A stretch of DNA of 37,050 nt from Prolixibacteraceae bacterium (lineage in GTDB: Bacteria; Bacteroidota; Bacteroidia; Bacteroidales; Prolixibacteraceae), in assembly GCA_003537645.1 (NCBI GenBank), contig DPRM01000043.1, positions 11,120-48,169 of the forward strand, in the 5' to 3' direction. A program made the position numbers and the translations under genes. Shown piece by piece: positions 34,253 through 37,050 of this stretch (positions are counted from its first letter, which is position 1; each line of letters starts with the position of its first letter). The notes beneath the pieces are model-generated. The model saw only the letters and a list, made by a program, of their open reading frames with translations, was not told where the DNA came from and did no database searches.

Positions 34253-34508
34253 AGAAATTGAAGACATGGCCGGACTGTTCTTTGGTGCTGAAGACATTGC
34301 CATCAATCTGGAACTGAATGAGGATGAAACAGAAACTTTTGGTTTTCAGATTGACAGCAAGAATACCAGTTTTCCGGAGGTAGCAGCCTACCTGAAAGGC
34401 AGACTTACCGCCGAAATTGTGATGCGAAAAGCCATTAAACAATCGGCACAAAATGGCAGCAGCCCATCGCAGCAACAAATGCTTCACTTTTTAAAAGATT
34501 CGAAATGA
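34227..34508 (+). CDS. Small hypothetical packaging-operon protein
   Basis: From ATG 34227 the protein has 93 residues (MNFTEDQLKEIEDMAGLFFG). It is acidic and largely helical. Its middle (NLELNEDETETFGFQIDSKN) is followed by a basic helix (AYLKGRLTAEIVMRKAIKQSA). The start lies inside the preceding gene (26-base overlap) and its end overlaps the next gene by 4 bases (ATGA), a typical translational-coupling arrangement. The open frame begins at TTG 34221, two codons earlier. Function is unknown; a terminase-associated or helix-turn-helix protein is possible. Confidence 0.6.
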   Translation: MNFTEDQLKEIEDMAGLFFGAEDIAINLELNEDETETFGFQIDSKNTSFPEVAAYLKGRLTAEIVMRKAIKQSAQNGSSPSQQQMLHFLKDSK

Positions 34509-35098
34509 GCCGCAAAGCATTGGAGGATATGAAATACGAAACCATCAAGGCGCACATGCTTGATCCGGAGCACTCGCCACTTCCCCCAGACCAGGCGGAA
34601 CGTTTGGACCGGATTGTTTCGCTCTCGAAAATCCTGGACAAAAATCCGATGCAGAAACAGGCTATTGCCCTGCACCGGATAAAATATCCGGATATTGTAA
34701 CTTCAGTAGCTTATGAAGACATGCGCCTGTGCCTGAAACTTTTCAACACGATCCATACTTTCGATTTCGACTTCTACCAAACCTGGCTGATCAATGACAT
34801 TATCGGCAATATCCTGGAATGCCGAAAAGGAAACACCGATAAAGACCGCCGGGTAATCTCGATGGAACACACCAACCTATTGAAAGCAATCGGAGAAAAA
34901 CCGGAGAACCTGGAAGACCCCAAACGAACTGAAAAACATCAGTTCTACATTTTGATTCAGAACAACAACCAGCAGATCAAACTTGATCTGGACAGTCTGC
35001 AGAACCTGCCGACTGCCGCGATCCGTGAACTTAACCGACTCATTTATGGTGGAAATGAAATCAACGATGCCGACGCCGAACAAATCATGAACTCTTAA
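34505..35098 (+). CDS. Putative terminase small subunit
   Basis: The 197-residue helical protein precedes the terminase large subunit by 4 bases, the usual place of TerS. The N-terminal half has a helix-rich, DNA-binding-like segment (AERLDRIVSLSKILDKNPMQKQAIALHRIKYPDIVTSVAYEDM) and the C-terminal part has oligomerisation-type helices (LDLDSLQNLPTAAIRELNRLIYG). TerS recognises the phage DNA packaging site and loads TerL. The identification rests on position, size and helical composition, because TerS sequences diverge too fast for a firm motif. Confidence 0.6.
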   Translation: MSRKALEDMKYETIKAHMLDPEHSPLPPDQAERLDRIVSLSKILDKNPMQKQAIALHRIKYPDIVTSVAYEDMRLCLKLFNTIHTFDFDFYQTWLINDIIGNILECRKGNTDKDRRVISMEHTNLLKAIGEKPENLEDPKRTEKHQFYILIQNNNQQIKLDLDSLQNLPTAAIRELNRLIYGGNEINDADAEQIMNS

Positions 35099-35102
35099 AA
35101 AC

Positions 35103-36809
35103 ATGATCACAGAACTAATTGACCTGAACAGTCCACAGAAAATATCAGTTGTCAACAACGCACAAAGCGAAGTGGACATTCAGGGACGTGGTACCGGAAA
35201 ATCGTATGTGATTGGCTGGGAGATCAACGAAATCGTGCGACGGATGCCGCGATCAATTACATCGATCACCGGCCGTACTTACGGTCAGATTTATACCCGG
35301 ACACTACCGTCAACCATTAAGTTCCTTGAGAAGTTAGGCTACGAAAAAGATAAGGATTTTAAAATCGGAGGAAAACCTCCTGAAACATTCCTTTCTCCTT
35401 ATGAACCCGTTACCAAATTCGATAATTATATCTCATTTGCCAACGGCACCGGATTTCTGATGCTTTCGCAGGAAAGAGCCGGTTCGAGCCGTGGGCCGAA
35501 CCTTGACCGTGAAATCGTGGATGAAGCTTTAACCCTGAATAAAGCCCGGTACGACGAGGAAGTTTCACCTGCAAACCGGGGAAACGAGGAACACTTTGGC
35601 TTCCGGTCCGGAAAACGCATTCGCCAGCACCATGGATTCCGGTACGTTTCATCCATGCCTTATACCAGGGAACAAATGTGGCTGCTTCGATATGGTGATT
35701 ACTATATGGACGAAGCCGGCATTCCTCTTTTCGATATCTGGAACCGGATCGTCAAGCTTCAGATACAAGTGATCGAAGCCTATAAAGCAGGGGATAAACG
35801 CTTGTTTAAGGATATTTGGAATGAAACGGTCCGCCTGAAGAAACAAATCGCTCCATTTGCTTCCAAACAAGGTATTCTGTTTACCCTAGCCAATGCATTC
35901 GATAATGTGGAGAACTTAGGGATGTCGTACATCGTTCGCGAATACGACAAGCAAAACCTGATGACTTTCATGATCGAGATCCTGAACTGGATCATTAACA
36001 AAGTGGAGGACTGCTATTACCCGCTGGATAGCCAGAAGCACATTTATTACGATGCCTACAACGATGATTTTATCCGTGGATTGGCAGAAAACAGCAATTG
36101 GGATGCCGATCAGCTCTCAACCCCTGACAGCCGTTTTGACCTGGACTGCGACCCCAACCGGCCGCTGGAAATAGTGCCGGATTGGGGTGCCAAGATCAAT
36201 CTTTTCTCAGTTGGTCAGGAACGGAACTTTAACTTCGTGACCAAGATAATTGAACCGGTAGACTGTGTGATCAATGAATTCTTCATTAAACCGCAAACAG
36301 CCAAAAGTGTGCCGGTGGATGATCTGGTGGATTTGTTCTGCGATTATTACAAGCAGCATCCCTGTCGGGATTTGTTCTATTTCCGCGACAGGTATGGCGA
36401 TCACCGGCAGCCGAATGTTAAAAACTCCAAGCCTTACAACGAACAGGCCATTGAAAGGCTTGAAAAACGGGGCTGGAGAGTATTTACCAAAGTACATAAG
36501 GGTATGGAACCACCACAACATGATAAATATTTGTTGTGGTTAAATGTTTTGAAAGGCAATGATCCCAGGTATCCAAAATTCATCATCAATGGCCGGAACT
36601 GTAAGTTCACCATCATTTCGATGAACAACACCAAGGTAATTGAAAAGGAAGGGAAATTCGCCAAGGATAAATCTTCGGAACGAAGGGATTCCATTCTGCC
36701 AGAGGAGGCAACTCATTTCGGGGATGCTGTGGATAAAAGGTTCTGGACGAAATATGGAACGATTCTTTATAAAGCTGGAAGTTCAACGTTTGTGAGTCCA
36801 AGGATATAA
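35103..36809 (+). CDS. Phage terminase large subunit
   Basis: The 568-residue protein has a Walker A variant G-R-G-T-G-K-S (28-34), a Walker B with catalytic glutamate in REIVDEAL (Asp140, Glu141) and the coupling region with GSSRGPNLD before it. The C-terminal part (about 360-540) fits the RNase-H-like nuclease: IVPDWGAKINLFSVGQ, FYFRDRYGDH and FGDAVDKRFW supply candidate metal-binding Asp residues. TerL is the packaging motor, cutting DNA and pumping it into the head with ATP. No portal gene follows in the window, which is unusual, because the portal is normally next. Confidence 0.9.
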   Translation: MITELIDLNSPQKISVVNNAQSEVDIQGRGTGKSYVIGWEINEIVRRMPRSITSITGRTYGQIYTRTLPSTIKFLEKLGYEKDKDFKIGGKPPETFLSPYEPVTKFDNYISFANGTGFLMLSQERAGSSRGPNLDREIVDEALTLNKARYDEEVSPANRGNEEHFGFRSGKRIRQHHGFRYVSSMPYTREQMWLLRYGDYYMDEAGIPLFDIWNRIVKLQIQVIEAYKAGDKRLFKDIWNETVRLKKQIAPFASKQGILFTLANAFDNVENLGMSYIVREYDKQNLMTFMIEILNWIINKVEDCYYPLDSQKHIYYDAYNDDFIRGLAENSNWDADQLSTPDSRFDLDCDPNRPLEIVPDWGAKINLFSVGQERNFNFVTKIIEPVDCVINEFFIKPQTAKSVPVDDLVDLFCDYYKQHPCRDLFYFRDRYGDHRQPNVKNSKPYNEQAIERLEKRGWRVFTKVHKGMEPPQHDKYLLWLNVLKGNDPRYPKFIINGRNCKFTIISMNNTKVIEKEGKFAKDKSSERRDSILPEEATHFGDAVDKRFWTKYGTILYKAGSSTFVSPRI

Positions 36810-36890
36810 AAAAATAGAAAAGCCTTGAACTACTTCGATCCAAACTGACTTATCACACTTTTCCAGACCTGTCCGTATTTTACGACAACT

Positions 36891-37019
36891 CTAAAAAGTT
36901 GCCAAACTCAAAAATTCTTTGGTGTTCGGAGCGCCACGATAAACCATTCCCAAAATATCAGTTGATTCCCAAACAGTGAGGTTCCTAGATCCTTCGCGGC
37001 TGATTGTGTAAGGGCTCCA
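36891..37019 (-). pseudogene. Possible C-terminal gene fragment at window edge
   Basis: On the minus strand one frame reads WSPYTISREG, then SRNLTVWESTDILGMVYRGA and PNTKEFLSLATF, to a TAG whose complement is at 36891-36893. Upstream in that frame a TGA interrupts (37020-37022), while a second frame gives CVDFNKNKYDGALTQS just outside. A frameshift near 37015 would join them as NKYD...SPYTISREG. This resembles the end of a protein, but I cannot assign a family. The remaining bases 36810-36890 contain nothing I recognise. Confidence 0.35.
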
Positions 37020-37050
37020 TCATACTTGTTTTTATTAAAATCCACACAAA

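Overview
The window looks like genomic DNA of a Bacteroidota (Bacteroidetes) bacterium. The evidence is a SusC/SusD pair, an ECF sigma factor with a FecR/DUF4974 anti-sigma factor, a promoter of the Bacteroidetes TTTG-N19-TAnnTTTG type, a lipoprotein-rich glycan locus, and DUF6633-like and RNA-ligase-like proteins common in mobile DNA of this phylum. There are no rRNA or tRNA genes and no CRISPR array.

Layout. (1) 1-5527: early/replication part of a tailed-phage-like element: HD phosphohydrolase, small unknown proteins, a DUF6633-like protein, an SF3 primase-helicase, then a gene-free tract of repeated GTTACAA motifs that is a good origin candidate, and two more phage-type genes. (2) About 5636-7458: a complete-looking group II intron with its reverse transcriptase/maturase. 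(3) 7509-8734: a cassette-like block with an RNA ligase, two tiny genes (one frameshifted at a T7 run) and long palindromes. (4) 8780-12020: virion genes: ClpP-type prohead protease with scaffold tail, major capsid protein, a tail/head structural protein and two small proteins, with terminator hairpins around the capsid gene. (5) 12164-31900: a visibly AT-richer polysaccharide utilisation locus (PUL): promoter, ECF sigma, FecR, STN-type SusC, SusD, sulfatase, BNR-propeller protein, sulfatase, URO-D/MtaA-like protein, sulfatase, DHDPS/NanA-family lyase, SSS symporter, YhcH-family lipoprotein, second BNR-propeller protein and an alpha/beta-hydrolase esterase. (6) 31901-32686: decayed DNA: a small Cys-containing ORF with an internal stop, flanked by direct repeats, a perfect hairpin and a frameshifted minus-strand gene. 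(7) 32737-36809: a tightly overlapping packaging operon ending in terminase small-subunit-like and large-subunit genes. (8) 36810-37050: mostly empty, with a possible minus-strand gene fragment.

How it fits together. Regions 1-4 and 7 carry complementary parts of one phage plan (replication, capsid and packaging), but no portal gene, most tail genes or lysis genes are visible, so it is either a defective prophage or one that is rearranged or continues outside the window. The PUL sits between the capsid and packaging modules as if it were cargo or an insertion. In the PUL, substrate sensed by the STN domain of SusC would signal through FecR to the sigma factor. SusCD would import a sulfated glycan, the sulfatases and propeller proteins would trim it, and the released acidic sugar would be handled by the YhcH-like anomerase, taken in by the symporter and split by the lyase. 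This resembles sialic-acid (nonulosonate) catabolism, but the exact sugar is an inference. All assignments are from reading the sequence; no database search was possible.
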